Of a stretch of DNA of 64,000 bases, positions 36,033 through 47,043 are shown piece after piece. The DNA lies in assembly GCA_003024785.1 (NCBI GenBank), contig PUQB01000120.1, forward strand, positions 484,098 to 548,097, in the 5' to 3' direction. Under the pieces are notes generated by a model. It did not search any database, was not told where the DNA came from, and was given only the letters and a program-made list of their open reading frames with translations. A program made the translations under genes and the position numbers. This DNA is from Selaginella tamariscina (Eukaryota > Streptophyta > Lycopodiopsida > Selaginellales > Selaginellaceae). The number at the start of each line of letters is the position of its first letter. The stretch's first letter is position 1.

Positions 36033-39000
36033 ATGGTGAGAGCTTCAAAACGTCTACTAGAGACTGCGCCTGATGAAGAGCCACGGGAAGAGAAGAGGAT
36101 ATCGAAGCAGAAGCGAGGCAAGAGAGGAGAACCATCTAATGTACAAAGGAGGATCCTCCAGTGACTCAGTCTGGAGTAGTAGCAGTTGAGCAAGAACAGC
36201 CTCCACCAACAATCACAGATTTCCCGGAGAGCTCGTCGCAGTTGCCTCCTTCATCCGCTGAGGTTGCAGTCCTGAACGAGCAAGTGCAGATGACAGAGGC
36301 AGCTGAAGCTAGCGAGGACGACTTGGAGGAGGCAGTCAGCAAAAAGAGAGGCCGCGGGAAAGCTGATTCAAAAGGCAAGAAGGCGAAGAGCGATAAGGAG
36401 CCGAAGGAGTTATACAGCATACCGGCGAGCCTGCATTTGGAGAGCTCAGCAAACCTGCTCGACAAAATTACTATCAAGGGACTTGGTGATCCTCCTGATG
36501 TGCCCATCTGCAGAATACATTCCAACGAGGTGGTTCGACGAGTGAACCCAGGGGACTTGGACAGGCTGGTGTCATCGTTGAAGAAGGCTGGTTATCTACG
36601 CAACACGGCCATGTTCATTCTGTCCATCGGAGATCGACTCACTGCTGAGGAGCTATCGGAGCTGTCGAAGGACACGATTCAGTACGAGCAGCACCGGTCT
36701 TTCGAGCAAGCTCTTACTCAGCCGGAGTACAAACAGTGGGCTTCAAGGCTCTCAAACAGGAAGTTTAGCTGTTGGGACGGGAACCATAGGCTACAGGCTT
36801 TGCAGAAGCTGTACCGAGAGGATGCAGAGGACAACCAGCGATGGGCTATTCGCGTTCGATCGAGTTTCATCTCCACGGAGAACCTCGACATTCTTCAATT
36901 GGTTTCGATGTTCCAATCGATTAACATGTGAGTATTTTCTTTTCTTTTTGTTAAGAGTTTAGACTTACAGTTTCGTTGAACAGATCTTCAGCAACATCTG
37001 TGGAAACAACGCTACCACATATTCTCCTCGCTGTAAAGGCGGTCTGCACTAGTACAGAAGGAACTCAGAAAATCCTCGAGTCACTCACGGAGGTTGATCG
37101 TCTTGAGGTGCGGAAGTGGAAGGAGAGTTCATCAGGAAAGACGGCTTGGCATCCTCTTCCGAACCTGATCTGCGCAAAGATACTTTTCAAGGTAACCTCC
37201 GATTTAATTTATAGGAAAGAAATTTTTAACTTGTTCTATGTGCAGAACGAGATCGACGATGATCTCGACAGAGCAGTCACCAGTGCTAAGGGCAATCCAC
37301 AGGTTGAGGTGAACCTGAAGCAGCTAGTATACAAGAAGCATGACAAGCGTATGCACAAGTTCCTCTCCATCATAGACCCAGACTTGGGGGAGAGTGGTTC
37401 CAGAAGGTGACAAACATCTCTCATAAGCAGTGTCGCTGGATGGGCATTGAGAAGCTGTATGCGATGTCAAGGGCGAAGATTCCAAACATGCTGCGACTCC
37501 GATACCTCAACAAGCTCACCCGTCTCGAATCCAAGGCAGAACAACAGACACTTGGGCTACCGGGCATGCAGGACAAAGAGTGGATCAAGTGGTTCACCTT
37601 GGACTTATATTGGAAGGCTGTGCGCGAGGAAGCCATTCAGATCCTTAAGGGGTTGCGAGAGGATGGTGAAGAAGTTGGAACGGATGTCGACTTCATGAGC
37701 TGGTTTGACGAGATGAGAATTCGGAGCAAGTGCCTGGTCTTTCAGCCCTTCCATGACTGCATACGGTTCACTTATTCGATGGAGCCGAATGAGTTTCTGG
37801 AGCGTGAGGAATCTGCGCGTCGGATGATATGGAGGTAAGCTTTCAATCCAGCATTGCTACTGTCTGACTTTGTGTTGCAGGTTCATACTGGCGAAGCAAA
37901 TGACACCGTCCCATACGATGAAGCTGTGGACAGATCATACAAGCGAGCCTCACATGTGGTCGAAGAGCAGAGGAGCTCTAACACCGTTCGAACGGGAGCA
38001 TGTTCCATTCTGGCTCGACTGTCCGTCGCAACAGCCACCAGCTTGGGAGAGCACACTATTCGACATGCACGCCAATGATCTACCAGCGATTCTTTGGGAG
38101 CCAGAAGAAGTAGAGGCTATCAAGAAGAGCAAGATGAAGAAGACGGTGCGGAAGACAACTACACCTGCAAAGGGATCGGGAGCGGGACCAAGCTCTTCTA
38201 CAGCACCTCCGCCAGCATTCGACTTTACAATCAATGAGGTACAGCCACTTGTAGCTAGTTTGGACATCAAGGACGACCTGATGACCTTCATCCCGACCCT
38301 GGCTGCATCCCGTGGATCCTACGACCTAGCTGTGTGCGACATGGAGGAGATGAGCAGGTCTTTCTTCGAGCCAGGTGCTTCCCAGACAGAGGTGTACACC
38401 AAGCTCCGAGAACAGGTTGACAGACTACATACGGTTGAGTCACAAACGTTGTTCCAGGAAGTGGTAGGTGAATACGGCTTCAACCTCATCATCCTCGACT
38501 TGCCCAATGAGCTTGTATATGGAGGTGCTAGCATCAACAAGGACATTGTGCAGCTAGATCCGGTGAAGTTTGAGGAGGCCTTGCAGTTCAGTGGAATGCA
38601 CTTGGCAGCGAGTGGTTTCATGGTCGTCTTCGCGAGTTCTCCTTCTGTTTCGGCGGTGATTCAGGCGGCTGCAGTAATCAACTTGGAGGTTGCAGGGACT
38701 TACAGCGTCTACCGTGCACGAGGCTGGGGATACCGTGACAAAATTAAGGTAAGCTAGCTATTCAAGTTCAAGTTTAACTTGGTCTATGTGGCAGGATAAC
38801 TTGTTAGTTCTCTTGGTGCTGCAAAGCTCTGAGAAGAAGTCGAAGAGGCCAAACCCTCTGGCGTTGACGAACACGATCCTCGTCGACACTGCCGACCGTT
38901 ATCAGGAGGCTTGGTAAGGAAGTGCTTTGCTATGTTTATCCTAATGGAAGATTGTGCAGGATTATGATTCAACCGAAGAGTGTTCGACTCATGCAGCTTT

Positions 39001-39257
39001 TGATCGAGCGTCTCAGTAGACCTGGCGACCTAGTCTGGGATATTGGTTCCGGAACCGGGTCATCATTGTTAGCTGCCGTCGAGCTCGGAAGGAATATTAT
39101 AGGAACCGAGAAGAGTTTCGAACTCTCTAGGTTGGCAACAAACAAGCTTGCAGAGAACATTAGACCAGAAGAGTTACCTACTCAAACACCTCCACGTCCA
39201 AGCGTAACTGGTGGTTCGAGAACTGCAGCTTTACTTAAGATGAAGAAGAAACTTTAG
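36033..39257 (+). CDS. ParB-like domain plus beta-class DNA methyltransferase, transposon cargo
   Basis: Six exons (36033-36927, 36984-37191, 37246-37834, 37881-38748, 38795-38913, 38960-39257) with 45-60 nt GT/AG introns give about 990 residues. After a basic and acidic N-terminus (KKRGRGKADSKGKKAK), residues of about 150-270 form a ParB/sulfiredoxin-like domain: CRIHSNEVVRRVNPGDLDRL through CWDGNHRLQALQKLY (the GNHR signature). A middle helical region follows. The C-terminal third has methyltransferase motif IV as LIILDLPN (usually DPPY/DPPW), a VVFASSP segment, then after QPKSVRLMQLLIERL the motif I LVWDIGSGTGSSLLAAVELG with acidic E in IGTEKS. Motif IV before motif I is the order of bacterial and phage N4-cytosine/N6-adenine enzymes. 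Frame shifts of one base occur near 36150 and 37390. DLPN makes activity uncertain. Confidence 0.85.
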
Positions 39258-39339
39258 CTAATGTATATTGAGTAATAAATTAAGCTAATATAAAAAAAAA
39301 TTAAAAAGAAATACAACAGTTTTAATAGAATTCTTTTTT

Positions 39340-39453
39340 GCCGACTGAGGCCAATACTGCCGACCAGAAAGAATATTCCAAAATATTCTAGAATATTCTT
39401 GAATATTCGAGCCCAGGCCTCCTGGGCCCCAAGCCTCCAAAATGGCGACACTC
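39340..39453 (-). repeat. Right terminal and subterminal repeats of the transposon
   Basis: GCCGACTGAGG and CTGCCGACC words are followed by four ATATTC-type words (39372-39408), then GGCCTCCTGGGCC and AAGCCTCC before the target duplication. This mirrors the order at the left end (30988-31180). Confidence 0.75.
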
Positions 39454-39462
39454 AAAGAGAAG

Positions 39463-40069
39463 AAAGTTCATTCTAGACATCCCCCTTCTAATTGCAATAA
39501 TATAGAGTTTCCGAATTGTAAAGTTTAAATGATAGTTTGACATTTTTATTCACGATCTTAATCTTTCTTTCAGATTTTTTTTCATATATATTGTTTTTTT
39601 AATATTTCTTCTCCATTGAAGAAAATAAAGTAGAATATTCTTATTTATTATTAAGATTTCTATTTAATATACAACTACATATTTACATATTCAACACACT
39701 ACTGACTCCAGCGGCCTGAAAAATCTTAATAGAAATGAAGGGACATTTTTGTAAATTCTTTTATAAAAATCTACATAGTTCTTATTCTTTGGGGAGAGCT
39801 AATTTGCGCGCTGTACACTGTGTGCTGACGTCAGCATCCGTACCAGTCCGTACACATAACCGGACAACTCCATATAATTTTTTTTTTTGTTTCTTGTCCT
39901 TACCGACACGTTCACGGCTTAAACATATGTGTTATATATAATTTGCATATGTCTTGGGCGCCAAGGATGACCCTTTAATAATAATTGAGCAACATGCCTA
40001 ATATCCATGGATTCATAAATAATAATTGAGTGACCACTCATCATGCTAATTCATTCACTCTTTTTTACA
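39463..40069. other. No gene seen
   Basis: AT-rich DNA flanking the transposon. I looked for a displaced final exon of the UbiA gene and did not find a convincing one. Confidence 0.4.
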
Positions 40070-41380
40070 AATGTATAGAAGGAAATTTTCCTTAGTAAGA
40101 ATCAAGTTCAAGGCCACCTTTAATTATGATCAAACTCGTGGCTCACACATTGTTGTGGCATTGACGATAGAGTGGGAGTTGAACACAAGTGGGAGTGGAC
40201 ATCCGAGGCCCCAAAGCCATCTCAAGTGGGAGTGGACATCCAAGGCCCCAAAGCCATCCCTAGTGTTCGAAGATCGAATTCAAAGTCACCCCTAACAGAA
40301 GTAGCCTTGGACGAGATGCACCGTCCTTGGTGCCAAGGATATCCAATGTTCCATTTGAGGCCCCAAACATAGTCTCAAACAACATCTCATAGGAAGTTTA
40401 AGAATTGAACTTGAGGGACCCTTAGTAAGGATTGAACATGCAGACTTTGATGGGTTGCACAATCATCCATGTCGAGAACGTCATTGCATTATCCTTAGTG
40501 TTGAGGACGAGGCCCCAACAAGGATCAAATTCGCAATCACTCAAATTCAATCCTCATTAGTGCTTTCAATAAGATGCTCAACGTTAAGGACAGATGTTAA
40601 TCAAACTTGAGGCCACCCTTGTTGAGGATAAAACTCAGGTTATTCCTAGGGAAGATTGAACATGCAGCCTTGTATGGGTTGCACCATCTTTGATGTAGAG
40701 GATGTTTGAGGCCACTCATGTCAAGCCCCAACAAGGATTCAAACTCGAGGCCACCCTTGTTCATAATTGAACTTGAGATTGAAGACATCAATGAGGATCA
40801 AACTCGAGGCCACCCCTATTGAAAATCAAACTCGAGGACGTTTAAGGCCCCAATGAGAATCGAATTTGCAGCCTTGGATGGGATGCACAAGCAAGGATCC
40901 AACTAGGGGCCACCCCTGTTGATAATCAAATTTGAGACTACTCCCAATGAGAGTTGAACTTGTGGCCTTAACAAGGATTAAACTTGCAACCTCATATGGG
41001 GCCTTGAATGTCCTTGATGCCGAAGACAAAGCATCCATGTTTGAGGCACCACAATCAAACTCAAGACCACCCATAGTGGGGATTGAATATGTAGTCTTGG
41101 ACGTTTTTGATCCTTGCAGCCTCATATAGGGCTGAGGATGGAGCATTCCTGTTCGAGGCACCAATGAGGATCAAACTCTCTATTTAGGATTGAACTCGAG
41201 GACGTTCAAGGCCCCAACAAGAAACAAACTTACAACCACCCCTGTTGAGGATCACATTGAACTTAAGGCCACCCCTAGTAAGTAGATTGAACATGCAAAC
41301 TCAAACGAGTACAAAGCATTCCTCATTTGAGGACGTCCAAAGCCCCCTACAAGAATCAAACTTGCGGCCTCCTATGGATC
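40070..41380. repeat. Degenerate minisatellite-like region, left part
   Basis: Short irregular repeats of GATCAAACTCGAGGCCACCC, GGATTGAACTTG and GAGGACGTTCAAGGCCCC-like words recur every 30-60 bases. Nearly every copy differs. The same composition resumes at 49579-50075, showing that the LTR element at 41381-49578 was inserted into this repeat. No protein is implied. Confidence 0.7.
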
Positions 41381-42063
41381 TGGTTGACGGTGGCCCGTCA
41401 TCACGGCCATCCGGCAAACTGCCACCGGCACGGACGAGCGGCTGGACGAAATGCCGGATAAGGGAGGTACTTCAGGTATGAACTGATGGTGACCGGTGTC
41501 AGGCGGCAGCGTAAGCGGGCGAAGATCCAATCGTCCAGACCAACTACCCAGGGTACGAAGGACAACACGCGTGGGGAGGTGCATAAATGTGACAGGTAGG
41601 ACTCTGTCACCAAGCGGAAGACCAGTGAGAGAGCGCCACCTGTAGCTAGGGACTAGTGGTAAGTACCCACTATATAAGCTGGAAGGCTGGTAGTGGGTCG
41701 GGGTCTTTTTGGAGTCAAGTTTGCATCTTATAGATTACTCCACTGTCAAAGATAGTTGTACTCATGCAAGCAATATATATACCCATTTCCTTTTATTCTC
41801 CTCACCAGCGGGCGTTCCCCGCTTGCCGACTCCTAGGTCCCGCAATCCTCTCTGCCCAAGTCATCTCAGTAGAACTCCCCTCTCACCTGTACATGGACCC
41901 TCGCGGCGTCTGGGTAGAGGCCAACCCGATACTTCCCATTACTCCTGAGGTAAGGCCGGCATACCGGCAAAACCCCGGAGTTGGACTCTCTCGACAGCGT
42001 CCTGGTGACCACTGCAACTTCCTGAGAAGCACCACATCTGGCCTGTAGAGTCCCCGACGACCA
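41381..42063 (+). repeat. 5' LTR of the 8.2-kb element
   Basis: Nearly identical to 48899-49578 over its full length. It contains CCCACTATATAAGC at about 41667, a likely TATA box for the element's transcript. Confidence 0.9.
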
Positions 42064-43387
42064 TTTGTGGTGACCACGAAGGGATAGATAGTACACATAG
42101 ATGGAGTTCACTGTAGCAAGTAGAGTGGCGGCCCAACGAAGAGCCGGGATTAACTCATTCAAGCAAATAGAGACTGACGAGCAACAGCTAACCAGGAGAA
42201 TGCAATGGGCCGGCCGAGGGAGATTGATGGACGGCAACGAGGCACCTCGGTTGCCGCAATCGGCCCCTGCCTCACCTAACTGAGGGAACAACAGTAACGC
42301 CGCATGGCCAAATCTCTGAGCAGCGGTAAACTCGGCACACCAGCGGCAGAGGCGGTCGCACGCCGCTGACGACAAAGAAGGATATGAAGGAACCGCAACA
42401 CGTCCTGACGACAATCCAGGCATGATAGCATGCGAGCATGATCAACACCTAGACGGGCGACTTCGCTTGATAGTAACCTACGAAGTAGAGTGGGACGAAT
42501 GGCGAGACGACGAAAGCCCTCCGCCTCTCGACGTAGGTGAAAGTGACGGCCACGAAGAGCTCCCATACCAACAAGCAAAACCAGTGTTTAACGAGTACCC
42601 CCGAAGGAGGAAACTTCGCCCAGGACAACCCTAGGAGAGGGCAGCCCTGCGATGAAGGCAAGAATCTCGAGGAGGCGAAAGCAACACGGATAGCGATGGG
42701 GGACGTGAGCCAGAAGCCCAATGTGACCAGCGCCACGATGGAGGTAAGATAAGAAACCCAGGGCCATCGTCACCCATCAAGGTGACGCAAGGGGCCCTTG
42801 TCTGCCCGGAAAGAGGGGAGGAAGAGCCTCATCCGGAAAGCCCCCATAGGGAGGGGCATCGATTGCCAACAAGGCAACCTCTGCACCAGGAGTTCAGCCG
42901 ATCGGATGATGTAGCAGGTCAGGGTGGTTACCAAGATGAGAACCCAAGGCTTCGGAAGGCCGGGGTACACATGGGACGACAGCCTGTGTAGAGGCGACTG
43001 GACGTTGATGAGCTGACAGACTGGGAGGAGGCACCAGAAAGAGGGGCCGCATAGTGGCTACCTTGGAGAAGGGACAAGAGGAATTCGTCCAGGGGCAGGA
43101 GAGATTCGCCCGAGCGACTAGTATCTCACTGGCCCCGCGAGGGAAATCCGCTAGGGCACACGGCAGAGCCGCAACCATCACCAGATGGGGGGATACTGTC
43201 TCAGGGCAAGGAGGAATCGCCCCATCGATCATGACCATCTAGACGTCGCGGGGGGATACAAAACTACTCACTGGAGAAGGGAAAACCGTCCAGCCAAGGT
43301 AAGCTGTGCCACCAGCCGTCAGGTTGGTCCGCGGCAGGGGCCCCCGAGGGACAGCCGGGAGGAGCCCATCCTCGTCACCAACCCTCA
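42064..43387 (+). other. Leader and 5' gag region of the LTR element
   Basis: Downstream of the 5' LTR the sequence is G+C-rich with many overlapping open frames on both strands but no strong domain. It probably corresponds to the untranslated leader and the start of gag. Confidence 0.4.
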
Positions 43388-44612
43388 ATGGGAGGGCAGG
43401 GCCACGAGGAAGGAAAGGGTGCCCGTAGAATACCAAGACGTGGACTACACCACGTCCGAAGCAGAGGGTCTGGATCGGAACAACTCTCAGGCACAACGGG
43501 ACGCCATGGGAACCGACCCGATCACCTTATTAGCCCAAGCGCTCAAACGGATGCAGGAGAGCACTGTAACAGTGCCCTTACCCGCGTTCTGTGGAGCGAA
43601 GGGGAAGACGCAGACCAACACGTACACAAGTTCGAACAGGTGTGCGAACTCCGGAGTGTGAGTGACAATCACAAGAAGTTGAGTGCCTTTGCATGCACTC
43701 TGGACAAGAAAGCACATGCCTGGTGGATGCGATTCCACGAGGCAAACGAAGGATCCCGCTGGGAGACCGCACGAAGGGCATTTCTGGATACCTTCCGGGA
43801 ATAAAAGAGTGAAGAGGAGGTGATCCACAAGCTAACGAGCTTGAAATAGAAAGCAAGAGAGTCGGTCGACGAGTACACGGTCCGCATGCTGGGATATATC
43901 GCCTAGCTAAGAGACGCCCCAATTGACCTGACCAAGAAAATGTGGTACCGAAAGGGACTGTGGCCGGAGATCCGCAAGTGGATCGGCTTGGACCATGACC
44001 GGACGTTCGACAAGTTACTCCGGTATGCCAAGAAGGCCGAAAAGCGGGAGGCTGAAAGACGCCAAGAAAGGAAGGCACATGATAAATCGGACGCAGAGGA
44101 GGCGAACGATACTGCATCGGATGAGGAAAACCTCTCGAATGCTCCAAGGCCGACTAAAAAAAGAGCCGGTTGGGTACCAAGGGACACAGGCAGCTGCAGC
44201 GGGGGGAAGCCCTACGAGGGGCCACATGGAAGAAGACTTATCCATGACACTGGCTCAAATGGGATACACCGCACGGGGGGGTAAGTATTGTTGGGTGTGT
44301 AAAATCCGCGAATCTCACAACACGAATGATTGCTACCGGCTAGCCGAACTCCTGAGCAAAAGGCCACCACAGGTAGCCACATTGGCAGTAGAACAAGGAA
44401 CCGAAGAAAGAACAGATGGCCAAAGGAGTTACGGCCGCAGGACAGAGGGAGACAACCAACCCCGTAGGAGGTCCCGTTTAGGGGACCGAAATCGTAGGTC
44501 CCACTCCCGAGAACGGCCACTGTACCGACCTAGGTATAGCGACAGAGAGAGACGACCAGAACGCAAGGAGGTGTTGTGCGCACTGTGCGGAGGCCCACAC
44601 CCGTTCTACTGA
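43388..44612 (+). pseudogene. Retrotransposon gag
   Basis: The plus strand encodes a gag core: SDNHKKLSAFACTLDKKAHA followed by WWMRFHEANEGSRWETARRA and FLDTFRE, a stop at 43802, then SVDEYTVRMLGYIA, another stop, and KKMWYRKGLWPEIRKWIGL. A lysine/arginine-rich stretch follows, then Cys-rich segments CWVCKIRESHNTNDC and CALCGGPH resembling zinc knuckles. This matches the plant gypsy gag family. At least two in-frame stops show it is defective. Confidence 0.8.
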
Positions 44613-45109
44613 TGTTCATGGGTATCATTGATCAAACCAATGCTAGAAGCTCAAGCAGCCAGCATCGCCAGGACGAGTAATGGGCAGATCCCCGCCAACC
44701 CAATTCCAAACTTCACACTGCAAGTAAAACAAGTAGCGGTGGTACGACCAGAACATGACGTCATGATAGACATAGTACCGCAGGCTCCCTTGGCGGACGA
44801 ACAAGGGAAACCCAAAGGCGGAGAACCAAGGGAGCGCGAAGGTGCGAAAAGAGAAAACATGCAATAAACACCCTAGTTTTAAAGTAGTGGGTAAGGAAGC
44901 AAACGCAAGAACTGACAGCCTCAGAACCTGTGGAGCCTAGCCGAGGCCAGGAATCGCTAAGAAAACTAAGGAGAAGGCAAAACCATGCATTCGTAAGGGG
45001 GGAGGCTCAGAGAGGGTCAGAACAGGAAACGCCGTTGGTTCCCACCGCATAATGGGAGAATCGGGTACGACCAGTAGCAAGACCCCCACCAAGAGGCACT
45101 ACAACCACA

Positions 45110-46080
45110 ATGGACTACGTGAACGACGTACCTATCCCGGTTCACATGGCGGGACACACAATTAGCGAAGTAATTATTGTTAGGCCACGATCCAGGAACC
45201 AGGAAGAGAGCGGGATTCCAAGAACAAGGAGGCTTGACTCAGGAATAGGACAGAGAGCAGGACAGAGACTAGAAACTCAAGAGCAAGACAGGAACCGAAT
45301 AGGATCTGGGAGAGATAGGAACAAGATAGGATTTGGGAGCCAGACAAGAAGGTGCAGGACAGAATCTAGGAGCAAGACAGGAACAGGATAGGATCTAGGA
45401 GCGAGATAGGAACAGGATAGGATCCAGGAGCAAGACAAGAGCAGGAGGCAATGAGCAAGACAAAACAAGATTGATCGTAGAAAGACTGGTATTGATAGTA
45501 ACTGATTGTACAACAATTAGGTCGAAGCTTTTATGCTCACAACTCCAAGCTAATCTGGTCATGAGTCTAATATAGTCATTAGTCTAATCTAGTCATGAGC
45601 TAAGAATAGTGACCCTTATCCTCTAGGCATATCCTGTAGCATATCCTATAAGAATATCCTGTAGGTATATCCTGTAGGCATATCCTGTAGGTATATCCTG
45701 TAACCCGTATCCTGTGTTCGAAATCCTGCATCCTGTATCATGTATCCAGAAACCTATATCCTGTATCGGGTTGTGACAATTATAGATGGGGGTCAGCAGT
45801 CAATGTCATATCAGTAGAGCTCCACAGGAAATTACGTATGCCAACTCCGGAACCCACCCCATTTCAAGTACGCATGGCCAATTAGGCCGAGGTGGCGCCC
45901 AAGGGAATTCTGAGGGCAGTGGAGGTTGAGATCCAAACGGTCAAATTTTGGATCAACGTTGTGGTCCTGGATATGCACGCCAGGGGGGATTCGACCTACT
46001 CCTCAGTCGACCATGGCTCAGGGGTGCAAAGGTACATCATGATTGGGAGCACCAATAGATACAGTTCCGCACCAGACGGG
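45110..46080 (+). pseudogene. Retropepsin-like protease split by a solo LTR
   Basis: Before the insertion the frame ends HTISEVII. After it the sequence resumes with the retropepsin site as DGGSAVNVISVELHRKL and then PTPFQVRMAN and ILRAVEVEIQTVKFWINVVV. Removing the nested LTR and one copy of its target duplication brings the two halves together one base off frame at a GGGGG run. Confidence 0.75.
45173..45783. mobile_element. Solo LTR (601 bp) with ATTAT target duplication
   Basis: The solo LTR spans 45178-45778 and runs TGTTAGGCC to GGTTGTGACA, flanked on both sides by ATTAT (45173-45177 and 45779-45783). It aligns with the LTR at 22262-22695 and contains an internal purine-rich AGGA-type minisatellite and TATCCTGTAGGCA repeats. 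It arose by LTR-LTR recombination after insertion into the protease of the host element. Confidence 0.9.
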
Positions 46081-47043
46081 TGATAAGGTCCATACCCACA
46101 TGCGAAACCCAGGTCCCCGCACAAAGATTTGGGGCAATGGAGTATCAGGGGTCCGGCGGGCGCTGGGGATGGAGCGAGGGCGTAACAACAACCTCCGCAG
46201 GCCGGCTCTTGGGATTGGGTCATGCCAGACAGGAGGCCTCGCATTAGAGGTAGGCCTACGTAAAGGAGCTAGGGATCGCAGAAGCAACCAAAGCCCGAGA
46301 CTATCCACACCGGAACGTTGGTTCCCAACCACCAAGACAAGTCCGGAGGGCCTATGTGGACATACCCAAGCCAGACGGCCACCCCAATCAAGTGGAGCCA
46401 CTCCAGAGCCGGTATCAACAGAGATCGATAGCCCTTTTATGGTCTTGGTCTCAAGGAGAGATATCCTCCACCTGGGCCGATCGGAGATCGGCTCGGGAAG
46501 TGGGAGGGGGGGGAGAAGCTCTGGCGTAGACACGCCCAGGTGGAAGCAGGACACGGAAACCTAGATAGGGGACATGCGGGGCCAGTATGGGGAAGAAGTG
46601 GCAGGAAGGGACCAACATGTAAAACTGTGCAGTTAGAGCCACAAGGGATCTCACCAGGCGGCAGCAAAACAACCACAGTCTACGTTAACGAACAAGTACC
46701 ACGACGAACAGCCAATAATAGCAGCACTGGTCACCCAGATGGAACACAGATTGAGGAATCCCAGTGCAGAACCAGCGAACCATGGGGCGAAGAGATAGGG
46801 AGGACGGAGGAGCCAGAAGTAGGATCTCCAAACGCACGTGTGGCCAGCTCACATGACCACTGGTCCATGAGGTTGGACCACAGGCGTGAGGCACACACTA
46901 CGAAGGCAATGATGGTTAGGCGGCGCCATCATTGCATATCCAGGCGCAGGGATAAATGCGCTAGACACCTCGGAGGACACCACAAGGACAGTCACGGCAC
47001 CTACACTCAGAAAGGCGGTGCATAATGCCACACCTCCATTACC
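46081..47043 (+). other. Interior of the LTR element, no assignable domain
   Basis: G+C-rich sequence where the reverse transcriptase would be expected. I looked for the FxDD, LPFGL and SDQG-type motifs on both strands and saw none. Confidence 0.5.

Larger units (their letters stand above)
30979..39462. mobile_element. 8.47-kb Mutator-like DNA transposon with transposase and ParB-methyltransferase cargo
   Basis: A perfect 9-bp direct repeat AAAGAGAAG flanks the element at 30979-30987 and 39454-39462. The element (30988-39453) has inverted ends: GGGTCTCGGCG and GAGTGTCGCCA, each followed after a few bases by GGAGGCT and then a second CAGGAGGC. The 9-bp target duplication and ends starting with G are typical of the Mutator (MULE) superfamily. 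Inside are two divergent genes: the transposase (minus, 31271-34365) and a ParB-like plus DNA-methyltransferase gene (plus, 36033-39257), separated by a repeat-rich 1.7-kb region. The G+C content is clearly above the AT-rich flanks. The perfect target duplication argues for a fairly recent insertion. Confidence 0.9.

Noticed and set aside
30988..39453. Assignment of the transposon to the KDZ/Zisupton group
   Set aside because: The SWIM finger and TNN-type motif are shared with Zisupton-like enzymes, but the 9-bp target duplication and ends starting with G fit Mutator better. Kept as an alternative only.
42422..44520. Numerous minus-strand ORFs inside the LTR element
   Set aside because: They are G+C-driven shadows opposite gag. 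The plus strand carries the recognisable gag motifs.
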